Positions 1 to 11,626 of a stretch of DNA of 37,444 nucleotides are shown here, piece by piece (the first letter of the stretch is position 1; each line of letters starts with the position of its first letter). Source of the DNA: Ectocarpus siliculosus (taxonomy: Eukaryota; Sar; Phaeophyceae; Ectocarpales; Ectocarpaceae); the NCBI GenBank assembly GCA_000310025.1, contig FN649729.1, positions 2,505,802 to 2,543,245 of the forward strand, read 5' to 3'. A model generated the notes under the pieces. It worked only from the letters and a program-made list of their open reading frames with translations. It was not told the DNA's origin and ran no database searches. A program made the translations under genes and the position numbers.

Positions 1-60
1 GGGGGGGGAGTGGAAAAAAGGGAGGCGGTTGGGGCGGGGGCCCCCCCCCCCCCCCCCCCG
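1..60. repeat. Homopolymer-rich start (G runs then poly-C)
   Basis: The first 60 bases are G-rich with a closing run of about 20 C (about 40-59). G-run and C-run could pair as a hairpin. It lies in the intron upstream of the first visible RPL27A exon. Such tracts are error-prone in sequencing, so the length is uncertain. Confidence 0.7.
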
Positions 61-285
61 ATCGGCTTAGCGTCGCCCTTCTCGCCTCGAATGAAGCACA
101 TTTTCCTCCACTTAGGGTTGTGCTTAACCCGTCACAGCCTATTTGTTCCTGTACGGTAGCTCATTTGTGCCTCACGTTGTTTTCGTTTGTCGACGCTGTT
201 TAGTGATCCGCCCTGCTGGTGGGGCATTCGAAGAACCGAACCGTCCTGTCTCATCCCTCGAATCTCCACCCGACAACAACGACAG

Positions 286-2282
286 GTGGGTATGCGCCAC
301 TTCCACGTGTTGCGCAACCGGGAACACTGCCCCATCGTGAACCTCGACAAGCTGTGGTCCATGCTGCCCGAGGGGACCATGGAGCAGGCCAAGGCTGGCG
401 GCGGAAAGGCACCGGTCATCGACGTGACTGACAACGTGAGGTTTTGTGGTATTCTTGGATGTGTATTTTTTTGCTTGAAACTACGTGGCCTATTCGTTCT
501 CTGTGTGTCTCGTTGTGTAGCGTGTCTTATATTGGCGTTTCTTCTCTTTTGTTGCGGTTGGCCTCTGTTGTTGTTGTTGTTGTTGTTGTCTGTGTGTACA
601 TTTTACCACCCCGGGTGTGGCGTGTTGTTGTTGGTTGCCGCCCAAGCGCACGGCGCGATTATACATGATGCCAAACAACAGACTGATTACCATGTGACAC
701 ACAATACTCAATTGTAGTTGTACTGTAAGGGGTTTCATCAAAAGAGGAAGACACCATGGGTGAGAGGGACACGCACGAGAGAGAGGCCTCAGAAAAAAAA
801 CGCCGAAAAATGCCTGACCTACGGCATCCATGGCTTCAAGTCATACATGCCACGAAAAAAACAAAAAACGTTGAAAAATGCGCGATACCACAGCTTGAAC
901 CACGCACATTTGGAACACCTCGTGTCACCGATTACCCTAGTTCGCTTCCTTCTTGAGGAACTTACCGCTGCGGCACTCGCGGTCGATGCATTTTGATATC
1001 GGTCAACTTGTCGACTTTCTTGTAGCCTGTCTGGGAACCGAGAGAGGAAGAACTGTCCTGCTTCTGACCGCGACCGTTGTTGCCAACTGGAGAGTTGTCA
1101 AGGGCAGTTGACATACATGGGGGTGTCTGCTCCGCGCTACTATTGTAGAGGCTGGGAGTTGTGGAACGTAGACATTGCTGACAGTTGTGGGGGAGGTGGA
1201 GATTTTTGTGATGCTGTGGCTGTGGCTTTGTCTGTGATACTGTGACCTGCGTTGGCCTTCGTTTTGCGCCAAGTGACTTGAACCAACTACTGTAATTACT
1301 AGAACCAGACCCCCAGCGAGAAAACCAAATCCTTGACTTCCGTATCCGGGCGGTCAAGCGCGACTAGCTCTTGGCACAGCGCACCGCATGGTGCGATACG
1401 TGCCAGGCACGCTGAGTGCAATCTTGCTGTCCGCGAGCGGGAAAGAACGAAAGTAGTAAAATGTTAAAACGGCCCTACACAAACCTTGGACGCACCGCAG
1501 AGCAGCATTCGAGGTTGGGCTGCAACTCGCGCAGATTGTGCTGTAATTGCTTTGTGTACCCTCAAGTGCCTGCTTTCTCGAAGGGGCGGCTGCAATTAGC
1601 CCCCGCTTAAAAGCCCAACAACCGTTGATCTTCCTTGTGTTGGTCCTGTTTGTTTTGTATGGCAGCCGCAAGTGCTGTTGCTCCGCTTCAATATGTGTAC
1701 CCCCACCCCCCTTTGCGTTGCTGGAGGTGGCGAGTACGCTTGGCCTATCGCCTCTGTCCTTGTAAGGCCGCGACGCCCGGCGTGTAGCGTCACAAGTTGC
1801 TGGTGGTGACCGCGAACAATCTACGAAAAATGTCGGTTGCTAGACGATGAAAACCGTTGCTGAAAGAGTGCTTGCTTCAGCGACTCACGTCAGCGTTCCA
1901 ACCATGGACTTTTTTGGCTCGCCGCGTTTACCGTCTGCTACCGTCCACCATCCCGTCTTTTATCTTTTTTGCTCTGCTTGACCCTTTTTACTCCCCTCGA
2001 CTCCGCGTGCAACATGTTTGGATGGACATGTGCTTTTCGCCTCCACTCCACCCCCATCTGTCGTAATACTTTTCCGCATTATTGACACGGCTTATTTTGT
2101 CCTCCACCCTACCCCCATCTGTCTTTACTACCTTCCCGTGTTGGTTGATACAGGGCTACTTCAAGGTGCTGGGCAAGGGAAAGCTCCCCGCGGTGCCCAT
2201 CATCGTGCGCGCCAAGATCTTCAGCAAGCTCGCCGAACAGAAGATCAAGGCGGCAGGAGGAGCTTGCCTCCTCTCCGCTTAG
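286..2282 (+). CDS. RPL27A: 60S ribosomal protein L27a (uL15), 3' two exons
   Basis: This is the C-terminal 92 residues of cytosolic large-subunit protein uL15, a structural protein of the 60S subunit. Exons are 286-435 (50 codons, after acceptor ..CGACAG) and 2154-2282 (42 codons plus TAG, after acceptor ..GATACAG). The first exon ends at donor GTGAGG and both junctions are phase 0. Diagnostic stretches are [23 protein letters not shown] and APVIDVTDN in the first exon, and [30 protein letters not shown] in the second. These match the eukaryotic L27a family as I know it. The family is about 148 residues long, so about 56 N-terminal residues lie in exon(s) before the window; bases 1-285 are intron. 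The intron between the two exons is 1718 bp. I see no break in the coding exons. Confidence 0.95.
567..589 (+). repeat. (GTT)n microsatellite in RPL27A intron
   Basis: Nearly eight uninterrupted GTT units lie inside the 1718-bp intron 436-2153. No function is suggested. The rest of the intron shows no recognisable element apart from an open antisense frame (962-1357), noted separately. Confidence 0.9.
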
Positions 2283-5200
2283 GCGTCGCCACCTTGACGA
2301 TTGCTTGGCAGCTGTAACAACCCTTTGCCGGTTCTCCTGGTTTCCGGATATGTAGTGCATGTGTCCGGTTTTTCGCCGGGAATACGGTATGGGTGGAGTA
2401 GGGCACGGGGGCTGGTGGGTTTTTGGTGTGGTGGAGATCGGTTGTTGGTTGTCCCGTAGGAGGCGTACATGTGGCGTACCGCCCCTCGCCGGCCGCTTCT
2501 GATAGGGCCGGTGTCGGGTACAGCAGTGCTGCTGCTGCCTCTGTGGCGGTGGTGTTGGTGGGCGTCCAATGTGATGTCGCCGAGCATCAGCCGAAGAACT
2601 GCACACTCACGCTCAAGAATAAAAAGAAAAAAAACACATCACCCGTGAGGGTAGTGAATGGTGTGCCGTGGCAGCCGGTCGGACCTCCCTCCCGACTGCT
2701 TGGTAAACGTGTACGTACCAAGCTCGATTGTTGCAGTCGTGCACGATAGCGCGACGTCCTTGGCCGTGTCCTTTGGCCCGTGCTGCACCCATGTAGTCTA
2801 GCTCCAGACTAGACACGGCGCTTTGGGGACGGATAAGTTCCGGGCGCCCACTCGTACAAATTCCCTCCACACTGCGAAGCCGTTCAGGAGGACAGCGGCT
2901 CTATCTTCGACACTCGATTCACCCCGACACTCCCGGTCCCGCGATGCTAATAGCTGGAAGTACGTCGAACTCGAGGCTGTCGTTCTCGAGCGAAATTTGG
3001 CAGCAGTCTCCCAGGAGCGTAAGAAACAACACGGCCCAATCATCCTCTCGCTCGTAAAGCCGTTGCGGGCTCAGCTTTTGTGAGTTGAGTTCTCGACGGA
3101 AGGGGAATTTCGTCGCGGTTTTTGCTGCTACTTTCTCCCTGCTCTACCGTTGTGTTGGCGGACAATAATGCGGTTTGAGATGGTGGTTCGGGGGGCCACC
3201 TCCCCCGAGCTGTTTCTGCCATCACTCTGTGGTACGTGCTTTACCCTTGATGCACACTCAAGTAACTTATCTCCGGACTCTTGTGCCGTCGCACGCAGTC
3301 TCGGTAATTCCCTTGTTTCTGTGGCCGTTCAGCTGTTGTGCTCCTCGCCAGACCCTCGATTGTAGGAGTGCCACATACCGTGAGTATTCGTGTTTTTCTG
3401 GTGTTCGGTGGAACTATTTCTCGGTCGCGTACTGCTGTAGTAGTCAGGTTTACGACAACTACATCTGGTCCGTACGCATCATCACGTAGCATCGATCGCT
3501 CCAGTCAATCTACGTAGATCATCATCAGTCCTTACTCAAGCACCAACACATCGATCGATCGATAATATAAGCAGTTTAGTGAGGGTCAGACTGAGTGGTA
3601 AAGCGGAGGAGACCCCGAAAGAAAATTCCAGCTTCTTCTCCGAATTTATTTCCGGTTGTGTGTCCTCGCACAGCAGCAAAACACAGGGTTTCCGTTTTCT
3701 GTACCTCACCACACGAGAAACAATATTCATCCCGTCACCCCAGACTCGTCAATATCCGAAAAACACAAAAACTATGCTGTGGTAGACAAAAAACAGTTAC
3801 TACTTCGAACAAACTCGCCTGCGAACAACCACAATAAACCAAACTCTCAAGGACAGCAATCCAGCAACTCAAAGAAGAACGTACGTATTGCAGGACAAAA
3901 TCTTTCTTTCAAGAACCAGAGCCCACTGCTCACAGACTGCATACTGCATACACCACCAGTAGTTAAAAGCTGCATGATTATTTTTTTGCATCAAACAGCC
4001 AACCAAGAAGAGACCCGGTTCACATCGAACCAACGTACGCACAACTAAGAGATTTCCTCACCCACCCCACAATAAATACCATGCAAGGTGACAATAATTC
4101 TTACGCGTCCGAACGTAAGCCCACAACAAAAAAATGATCTCAAATATCAACTATCAAATAGAACGACATGAGATAGATGCAGATGTGCGACACACACTCA
4201 CTACCCTTCCTTACAACAGCCCACCCGGTGACAGATCTATCTGTGGTGTGGAGCAATATTAATATTTCATCACAAATAAACAACGGCATTGATTGATTCC
4301 CTTATGTTGCATCACGCCTACATGCATACTACAGTACATGCCCGGAGAAGCCGCTTCGCACCCTCCCCTCCACGCGATAAATTTATTGGAGATTTTCACC
4401 TCCAACCTGTAGTCTATCGCACCAGAGCGGCGTGGTCAACCCTCCCCGTCACCTTGGGATCGGCGAACAGGACTTGACAATATAGACTATTGAGTCACAA
4501 ACTTTCAGTGTGTGAGACAGTATCTCCACAGGCTCGTACGCCGGACAAGAAGACAGATACCTCCCCCCCCTTCCCCTACCTCTTACACGTCTGGGCTCGC
4601 CGATGGTTGAGCAACATGAACGGCCCCTTTTGTCATCACTCACACGGCAAACGGAACAACACGAAAATGACAACAAAAGGATTGTTCGTCTTAGGCAATT
4701 CCTTACAAAACCTTAACCAGCTAAACAAGACAAGAAAAACAAATGCCAAACTGCCGCCGCCGTTAAAAGCATCATATGCCCAGGGGCGATCGCATCTGTA
4801 CGTCGCTACAACCAAGGTCCCGCGAGGTACTTACCGTTTCACTCCCTTTCTGTCGATATCCTGGGCATCATTTAGTCTTCTAGAACTTATCCATCCAATC
4901 CGACCCGTTCACAACAAATTGACATAATATATTGCTTGTCCGACTAACGCGCCAGTCCACACTGGCGAAGAAAGGCGAACTACCATGATCACAGACCGAC
5001 CCGAGGACATGTACGACGCACAACGTACCACACAACAAAACACGTCTGGCACGAAGACTCCCGCTGGCACAGTTAAAAAAAGCGGCGAATCACAGAACAA
5101 AAGTGCACGGACGAACAACCACTCACAATGGCTCCTTGTAGGGAATTTTACCTGTAGAGTTTCAGGCCGGGTTGAGCAGAGGAAGAGGACTCACTCGAAT

Positions 5201-5378
5201 CTCTCTCAAGCTTTGCGATACACTTCGCGCGTTCAACTTTTCGGCGCTTGTTCCCACCCACACGCAATCCACCCACCGCACCCGAGGAATCTTAGCGTCC
5301 ACCGCCGACTTCCAGGAGAGTTTTTCTGCACGGTGTGGTTACTCAGCTCCAGCAGGCACCTGCTTCTTCCTGTACCCT
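2283..5378. other. Intergenic stretch, no gene recognised
   Basis: This region begins with the 3' flank of RPL27A (an A-rich AATAAAAAGAAAAAAAA-like stretch near 2618-2636 could mark the transcript end). It ends with the 3' flank of the minus-strand gene ending at 5379. The open frames between are short, overlap on both strands and show no domain or splice structure that I can support. Around 3480-3570 there are clustered ATCGATCGAT palindromes of unknown meaning. Confidence 0.5.
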
Positions 5379-7237
5379 TTACAACATGCACTTCTTCCCG
5401 CCTGCGAGTGGAACCTCCACCCAGTCGATGTGTACGTTCACGCCACCACGCCCGTGCAGCCCGTGTGGCATTAATTCCCTGAACCATTTCTTCAGTGAAT
5501 TGATGATGATACCGGTTAGCTTTCTGCCCCCCTTCGCATCCCCTCCTCCTCCTCCTCCCTTTTCCTGCGGGGCGCCGAAGGGGTGGTGAGGGGAAGCTTC
5601 GGCTTCTACTGGCGACCGTTTCTCCTTTTGGCCGGCGCAGTCAGAGCCACCATCGCTAGCAGCGCCGCCTTCCTCCCCTCCTCCCCCCGCCTCGCCCTGC
5701 TCGAGTTTCTTTGTTTCAGGCTGGTCGAGGCAGTCTCCTGACCCCCGCGCCGCTTCCGCAGATTCGTTCGGCTGGTGCTGGTGCTCGTGCTGGTGCTCGT
5801 CCTCCTTCTCCTGCTCGTCCTCGTTCTCCTTCCTTCCCTCCGCAGCGACCTGCCGAGTCTCTTCCAGCAGCGCCACCCATTCCGCTTTGCCGCCCCCCTT
5901 TCCAGAGATGTCGAATCTGTGCATCTTGTAGTCGTTGCTGGAGTAGAAGCACGAAGCCCACAAGGCCGCGGTTGGGTAGATTTCCTCTTTCGACGGCAAC
6001 AGCACGGCCTGTCGTACGTCGCGGGGGGGACGGGAGTAAAATTGTTGAGCATAGGGGGGTGGGGGTGGGGGTGGGGGGGCATGGCAGGAAATTGGAGGTT
6101 GCGCTGGCGAACTAAAACGGGGCCCAGTGTGGTGCGTGTGCGCGAACGTTACACCGAACGGCGGGCTTTATATTTTGTACACCCTTTAGACTAATGACTT
6201 GGACTCAACGAAGTTTTGTCTGACATACCAATGTCCCCACTGAAAGGGGCACAAAGCACATCATCATGATTGTCTTGCCCTAATGTATTGCAAGCGGCAG
6301 AAGGTCATTTGGACAACAAGAGTAGCGTGTGGTACCTCCGGAACTTCTCGCAAAGAGTCGTGCACTTGTGCCCGACAAAACACCAAGAAACACCTCGCAG
6401 GGCGTGCGAAGTCATTGGTCCAACATTGTTTGTGCTGAGGCTGTCTGTTTGTGAGTACCTACGTGCATGATTTCCATCCGAGCACCATGTTCAACCCCAT
6501 CACACCAACAGGGAACCGTTTTTCAAGCTGCCACTGTTGACACTAGAGAACGCAACACAAATTCAAAGCCCTGGGAAATGCAACAAATACCGACACTTCC
6601 CACCCAACTCTTGCCCAGTCCATGCCGCGGATTAGTGTCAATTCAATGAGAGGGGGTGGGCAGGAGAGAGACAGAGACATGAAATACTTCTCAAAGAAGA
6701 AGAGAGACGGAGAGACCGAACAACACGTTGTTTCCTACCGCTCTATTCCCGGCCAGCTAAGAGCGGAGTGAGAGATACCGACGGCATCCCCTTGACAACC
6801 GCGTGAATTTTTGAACAGAAAGAGGAGGCGAGAGTCGCGTCACGTGCATTCTCGTACAACACACCCATCACACCCGAGAGCGAAGCATACATGGCTGTTA
6901 CCGACCCTCCACACTATAAACGTTTTACGCCTCCGCTCACCCGGATTTTTTTGTTGAAGGTAACGCTGCACCCAGCCTTGAACTCGGTCCACGTCTTCTC
7001 GCTGACGGGGTAGCCGCGGGGCACCTCGACCTCGATGGTTCGCCTGACCCTGACCGTGACGTACTCCCCACTCGATTTGACGGCATTGCCGACGATTCCC
7101 CGCCGTCGCCGTTGCCTAGAACGCCGTTCCTCGCCGTCGAGAGCATCCGTGAGGGGGCTGTTGTTCTTGTTGGGGCGCTTGGCAGCACGCCGCCGGCGGG
7201 GGTGCAAGCTTCGGCCGTCGGGCGTTTGGAGCCGCAA
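5379..7237 (-). CDS. Unrecognised protein, two 3' exons
   Basis: Two exons join cleanly in phase 0. The 3' exon is 5379-6008 (209 codons plus TAA, after acceptor ..GTACGACAG). The upstream exon ends at 6941 at donor GTGAGC, giving a 932-bp intron. The upstream exon is open to about 7237, but its true 5' edge and the start codon are not resolved; the best protein-like part is SSGEYVTVRVRRTIEVEVP to VTFNKKIR. The 3' exon begins AVLLPSKEEIYPTAALWASC and continues with YSSNDYKMHRFDI. A low-complexity segment rich in Glu, Gln and His (EDEQEKEDEHQHEHQHQ) and Gly-rich runs follow, and it ends NVHIDWVEVPLAGGKKCML. No signal peptide, membrane segment or known motif was seen. The family is not recognised and no function is assigned. 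The matched splice phases and the protein-like composition outside the repeats support a real gene. Confidence 0.6.
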
Positions 7238-7915
7238 GGCCGTCGGCGATCTCGGTGGTAGCTTGACTTCTTCGAGAGCGGGATCAGCTTTGTTTCGCCA
7301 CCAGCCGCTACGGTTGAATAACAGCGCCGTGGAAGAGTGTTTGCATGTCGCACATCCTGGATTCGTGGATCGGACGTTTTACGGAGGAAGATGCGGTAAC
7401 CAGAAAGAAAGGCGAGGGCAGGGCATGGCGAGGAATTTGCATGGATGGATGGTTCGTATGCGAGAGGAGTTGGTGCTAAGCCGAGATAAAACAAGCGGGT
7501 AGCACATCATCTCTACATTTCAATCCCGAACATGCAACGGGCCCTGCGAAAGCGGTGACGAGAAGCGTGGCAGACTTTATTTTCGTCGCTCGCTACAAGG
7601 TATGTGTTTTCGCTGTTCTTTCGGTGAGTTCTGGTTGAAGTAGTCTCGAGACGATATGGAAGTCTCACACTTCATCCGATGCAAACCTTGGTGTCCTACA
7701 CACCCACCCAAAGCTACGACAACGAACCGTTGTTTCTAAACTCACTCAGTGTTATGGCAGCAGACAGACGCAGCAGATCGACACACTATTATCAGAGAAA
7801 CATGCTTGTGTTTTCAAGAAAGTTAGAGAAGGCAAGACAGAGAAAAACCAATCCGAGATGTGAACGCAGCCAATCGTAGGAAATAATTCCGAACACACCC
7901 CAGCGCGTTTCCAAC

Positions 7916-7996
7916 TGTTGAGAAGCACAATGACCACTGGACTACAACCAGTTAGCGCTGACCAAGTCTATCTAGTGGGTATCGTGCTTCTCAACA
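7916..7996. mobile_element. MITE copy 1 (81 bp)
   Basis: The left end is TGTTGAGAAGCACAATGACC and the right end reads, on the other strand, TGTTGAGAAGCACGATACCC, giving terminal inverted repeats of about 23 bp with few mismatches. The interior is about 35 bp and non-coding. It is too small to encode a transposase, so it would be mobilised in trans. No convincing target duplication is visible. A second element with the same ends lies about 210 bp downstream. Confidence 0.75.
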
Positions 7997-8175
7997 AAAG
8001 TTAACGCCCGAGTCCGTCAGGCTTTTGTTCACACGTTCCCCCACGGTTTCCATTTTGCTTGGTAGTCAACGCTGTGCTTGCCAGATCGATACAACGAGCA
8101 GGTCATCATGCGGCTTTTTTGCGAAGTCCATGTGTTCGCATTTTCGTCCTTTTTATTTCAGGCACAAATAAAATG

Positions 8176-8203
8176 CCCAAGGGGAGAATTGAACCCCAGA
8201 ATG
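8176..8203 (-). other. tRNA-like T-arm (B-box-like) fragment
   Basis: On the minus strand this reads CTGGGGTTCAATTCTCCCC, a possible T stem-loop with a B-box-like GGTTCAATTCT. It directly abuts MITE copy 2. No A-box or full cloverleaf was found, so it is at most a tRNA relic or SINE piece. Confidence 0.3.
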
Positions 8204-8209
8204 AGCTTG

Positions 8210-8301
8210 TGTTGAGAAGCACGATAGACACTATGTAGTACATAAATAGTCAAATAATAATCTGGTGGTTACCGTGCTTCTCAACATCGTGCTTCTCAAC
8301 A
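8210..8301. mobile_element. MITE copy 2 with duplicated right end
   Basis: The left end is TGTTGAGAAGCACGATAGAC, the same terminal repeat as the element at 7916. The matching inverted end finishes at 8286. The terminal 15 bp (TCGTGCTTCTCAACA) then appear a second time at 8287-8301. The interior differs from copy 1, so the two share ends rather than the whole body. The extra end could come from a nested insertion or slippage. Confidence 0.72.
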
Positions 8302-9477
8302 GCCACCATCCGCCAACACTTCGAGACGAAGCAAGGACACGTGATGGGAGTCGCTGGCCAGCTCCGACCTACTGCTTTTTTTAGCGTCTCAGGCTGGCTC
8401 ACTGGTTTGCCTCCCGAAACTCCAACGCTGCAACTCCCACACACTTTTCGTGTCAACCATAAATAAATATTGGCGCTCACCCGCTGAGATGCCGCCAGAT
8501 TGAGGCGAGGACCATCGTCCGTACCCACGGGGTAGCATGGTCGTACTGAATGCTGCCTTCGACATCGTTCCCCTGGGCCCGCCTTGGCTAAGGGAGCAAT
8601 ACCAGCTATTGTTTTGTGTACTTGTAGCTTCTCCCTCTCCGACCAATCCGTCGGCCAATGGATGTTATAAATTCTTCAAATATGTCACGCGCGTTGGACG
8701 CTGTCGCTCTGCCACTGTTGCAGCTGTGCACAGTTCAGGAAGCACATGCGGGCGAATGATATCAATTCGTGAAGTGCCCTCTGCCCGTGGTTCTCCGTTC
8801 CTTCTTGTTGTTCTCCTGTAGTTCGAAAGCGAGTGAGATGATGTATCCTGGAACACGGCGCAGCGCGGTATGAGTGCGTGTGTGGTGTATCCCGAAATTC
8901 CGAAAATCCGGACAGAAAATGAGGCTGAAGAGACGGGACTGTAATAAAAAGTGCCACGGACAGCGCGAAAGGGGCGGGACCGTGGAAGAGAAAACGCCTC
9001 CTTCATTTTGTGTTCGACCTTAGCAAAATCCGCCTGCCTGCTTTCGTGCGGCATCGCCTGCGGCATGCATCGCGTGCCTTCCGCTGTGCTTGACGCGTCC
9101 CGTCGTTAAGTCCATATATTCCTCTTGTAGTAGTCCAACCGCAGTGGCGGACAGAAGTAGAATCTCAATCACAAACCAAGCTGCGTCGCCGACTCCGAGT
9201 TTGAGTTTTTTCAGGATATCTCACATCGGAAATTCATCTCTTCCTTGCTTCCTCTCGGTAGAAGTGCTTGGTTTTCTGCTGTTATATTTGGGTTTTTACT
9301 GGTGTAGCCTCTCTGGACAAGTTAGGCTAGAACTTTGAGCCCCCACAAATGAAGCTGCTGTTTTCCCCACTAGACTAACGGTCGAGACTCCTGTTGGGAT
9401 ATTAGTTGGCCTGCGGCCAAGCTTTATCCTCGCACACCTTGCTAGGTAGAAGAACATACAGCCCCGGCGCCTCTACA

Positions 9478-9785
9478 TGTAATGGTATTTGACCCCTTCC
9501 TTCAGAATCAATCACCTTTGAGCTGTGTGGAACTCTCTTGTCCGACCACAGTAGCAGGTTGTTGTTGCTTTCTGTTGTTCTCTTTCTCTTGATTACGCTT
9601 TCCAAACCAACTCACAATATCCCGCGCACACACGATCATAGATCGTCTGTACGCACACACTGAACAGAAGGGCACATGTCTCGGCATAAAGCCCTGATCT
9701 AGTATGACGTCACATCTTATCATCCGACGGCGCCAAATAACCATGATCAACCACGATCACATGTCTACCTTCAAATACCATAACA
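9478..9785 (-). repeat. LTR (3' LTR in element orientation)
   Basis: 308-bp terminal repeat with TG...CA ends. On the minus strand it is preceded by a weak purine-rich stretch (AGGGTGGG) that could serve as polypurine tract. Confidence 0.9.
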
Positions 9786-10690
9786 ATAGCCCACCCTGAG
9801 TGGACGTAGATTCAGATACAGAAGCAAACCTCGGAGGGACTCTAGTCAATCAAGAGGATTGCGGGATGGATCGAAGATACGACAACTCAAAACCCTCACC
9901 CGCACCTCTCCGTTAACCAAACCAAAGAAGCGGAACCAAGAAAGAAGAAAGCAAAGAACCCGGGGGCGGCAAAGTCGGCGGATAAAATCGGGAAAAGGCA
10001 TATGGGTGGGTGCGAAAAATAACCAAAACATCCGAACCGAAAAGACCATATTGTAACACGAAGTAACGAAATCGTGAAGAGAAAATCACAAACGATTTCG
10101 CACGAATGAACCGATCGACTATGCCATCAAGTAAGCCAAACCCTTACGGGAAGGGGGGCTACGATGCGATGGAGTTCCGAAATGCAAACATAAATAATAA
10201 GAAACGAAAACCGAGCCTGCAAAAGCTAAAACGACATGGAAACCGTTAAGGGTCGACCAAAATCGAGAAAAGCATGGCAAAAGGTGGTTTCCGGGGAACG
10301 TAAACAACGGCCAAAGAAAAGGACAGGAACCAACGCCAAAAACAACGTTCGCATGTCACGATGCAACGTGGTTGCGATCGGGGTGGAGCGAGGAAAACAA
10401 TCCTACTTGTACGTTAAGGCCAATTGGATGAAGAAAAATGCTATAGAAAGTAGCAAGATGGAACACGTTGGCCGTGGCATGCAATAGAAGCACTGGCGGA
10501 ACGTTGGACCATAAAATATGCAAAGCAAACCATAGAGGGGGGGGTTAAACGATGCACCAAATTTGGGTGTCACCGCAACTAATGACGAACCTAGGTCGCA
10601 TTGAAAAATAGGGAAAGGGGAGCGAAAAATTTCGACAACCGACCGAGAAGTGACAAACGGGGCGAGAAAGTACGCAACACAAGAGCAAGA

Positions 10691-10857
10691 GCCAGTCTCA
10701 AAGATATTGAGAGGGCGAGCGGAAAGCATAAAGGAGCAATAGCCAGTCTCAAAATATTCGAGAGGGCGAGCTTATTCGAGAGGGCGAGCTAGAAACATAC
10801 AGAAGCAATAGTCAGTCTCAAAAATAGATCGAGAGGGCGAGCTAGAAACATACAGAC
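10691..10857 (+). repeat. Three-copy tandem repeat inside the LTR element
   Basis: Units starting at 10691, 10742 and 10811 share GTCTCAAA, GAGAGGGCGAGC and a short A-rich tail. The second unit holds an internal duplication of TTCGAGAGGGCGAGC. An A/C-rich stretch (10858-10925) follows. Non-coding filler of this kind is common in non-autonomous elements. Confidence 0.8.
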
Positions 10858-10940
10858 AAACATACAAAAACACAAACTTATAACACACAAACATATACAC
10901 ATACATATACATAAACAGAAAAACAAGGGCAACAGTCCTA

Positions 10941-11216
10941 TCAGTCATCTATAGCCGTACCACGCGATTCGTCTACATTGCGCAAGATACCTCGCATGAA
11001 GGGACTACTTCGGTGCAGCTGAAGGCACCAAGAACCACAAACAACTCCCAAAGCTGTCGTGTAGCGCGAAGGGGAGAGGGTGATCTTGACAGGTCCAGGG
11101 TCATCCAGGAAGCGAACCAAAAAGACGTTTGTAATTGGAGTGTGTCCGGAGATTTTCCCTAGCCACCATAGAGCGTCTTGAGCCTTGTACCAGAAGTGTG
11201 CGCCAACAGGCAGCAC
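10941..11216 (-). CDS. gag-like/accessory open frame in LTR element (91 aa)
   Basis: This 91-residue frame starts about 70 bp inside the primer-binding site. It has a compact protein-like region, LPVGAHFWYKAQDALWWLGK to VFLVRFLDDPGP, then SPSRYTTALGVV and NVDESRG. The pattern of a Trp-rich small beta-barrel (Tudor or chromo-like) segment is an impression, not an identification. No Cys knuckle, protease or polymerase follows. It is probably a truncated remnant of the parent element's first frame. Confidence 0.55.
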   Translation of the reverse strand: MLPVGAHFWYKAQDALWWLGKISGHTPITNVFLVRFLDDPGPVKITLSPSRYTTALGVVCGSWCLQLHRSSPFMRGILRNVDESRGTAIDD

Positions 11217-11287
11217 GGTGTTGCGATAACGGCGGGCCCAAACATCGCGGGGAGCATATTCGTACGGAAACCTATTGTGATTTCACG

Positions 11288-11316
11288 CACAGGTTCGAGT
11301 CCTGCCGACGACGCCA
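11288..11316 (-). other. Primer-binding site complementary to a tRNA 3' end
   Basis: One base inside the 5' LTR, the minus strand reads TGGCGTCGTCGGCAGGAC followed by TCGAACCTGTG. Its complement is a tRNA 3' half: the T-arm CAGGTTCGAGTCCTG, an acceptor strand and a terminal CCA. This is the classic priming site for minus-strand cDNA synthesis and fixes the element's orientation. The complementarity runs through the T loop, beyond the usual 18 nt. The tRNA identity is not determined. Confidence 0.85.
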
Positions 11317-11317
11317 G

Positions 11318-11626
11318 TGTAATGGTATTTGGCCCCTTCCTTCAGAATCAATCACCTTTGAGCTGTGTGGAACTCTCTTGTTCGACCACAGTAGCAGGTT
11401 GTTGTTGCTTTCTGTTGTTCTCTTTCTCTTGATTAACGCTTTCCAAGCCAACTCACAATATCCCGCGCACACACGATCATAGATCGTCTGTACGCACACA
11501 CTGAACAGAAGGGCACATGTCTCGGCATAAAGCCCTGATCTAGTATGACGTCACGTCTTATCATCCGACGGCGCCAAATAACCATGATCAAACACGATCA
11601 CATGTCTACCTTCAAATACCATAACA
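11318..11626 (-). repeat. LTR (5' LTR in element orientation)
   Basis: 309-bp terminal repeat, near-identical to 9478-9785. It carries one extra A in the GATTAACGC stretch. Confidence 0.9.

Larger units (their letters stand above)
7238..9477. other. Stretch without a recognised gene; holds two MITEs
   Basis: Upstream exon(s) of the minus-strand gene ending at 5379 may lie here but cannot be placed. Apart from the two short inverted-repeat elements at 7916 and 8210 and a tRNA-like T-arm near 8180, I see only short overlapping open frames on both strands. Confidence 0.45.
9478..11626 (-). mobile_element. Non-autonomous LTR retrotransposon (2149 bp)
   Basis: Two direct repeats of 308 and 309 bp (9478-9785, 11318-11626) begin TGTAATGGTATTTG and end CAAATACCATAACA, so both have TG...CA ends and a matching terminal inverted motif. 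I count five substitutions and one indel between them, about 98% identity, which suggests a recent insertion. The 4 bp before (9474-9477) and after (11627-11630) are both TACA, the target duplication. A primer-binding site next to the 11318 LTR gives minus orientation. The 1532-bp interior has one gag-like open frame and no protease, reverse transcriptase or integrase, so the element must depend on a relative. Confidence 0.9.

Noticed and set aside
962-1357. 131-codon minus-strand frame in the RPL27A intron
   Set aside because: It is Ser/Thr/Gln-rich without motif, start context or splice partners. It may be a relic, but nothing supports a gene.
5711-6194. Plus-strand frames rich in Leu/Val or Arg/Pro
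   Set aside because: They mirror the Glu/His/Gln repeat of the minus-strand exon.
7035-7502. 155-codon plus-strand frame
   Set aside because: It overlaps the minus-strand exon ending at 6941 and is rich in Arg and Leu, as expected for a shadow.
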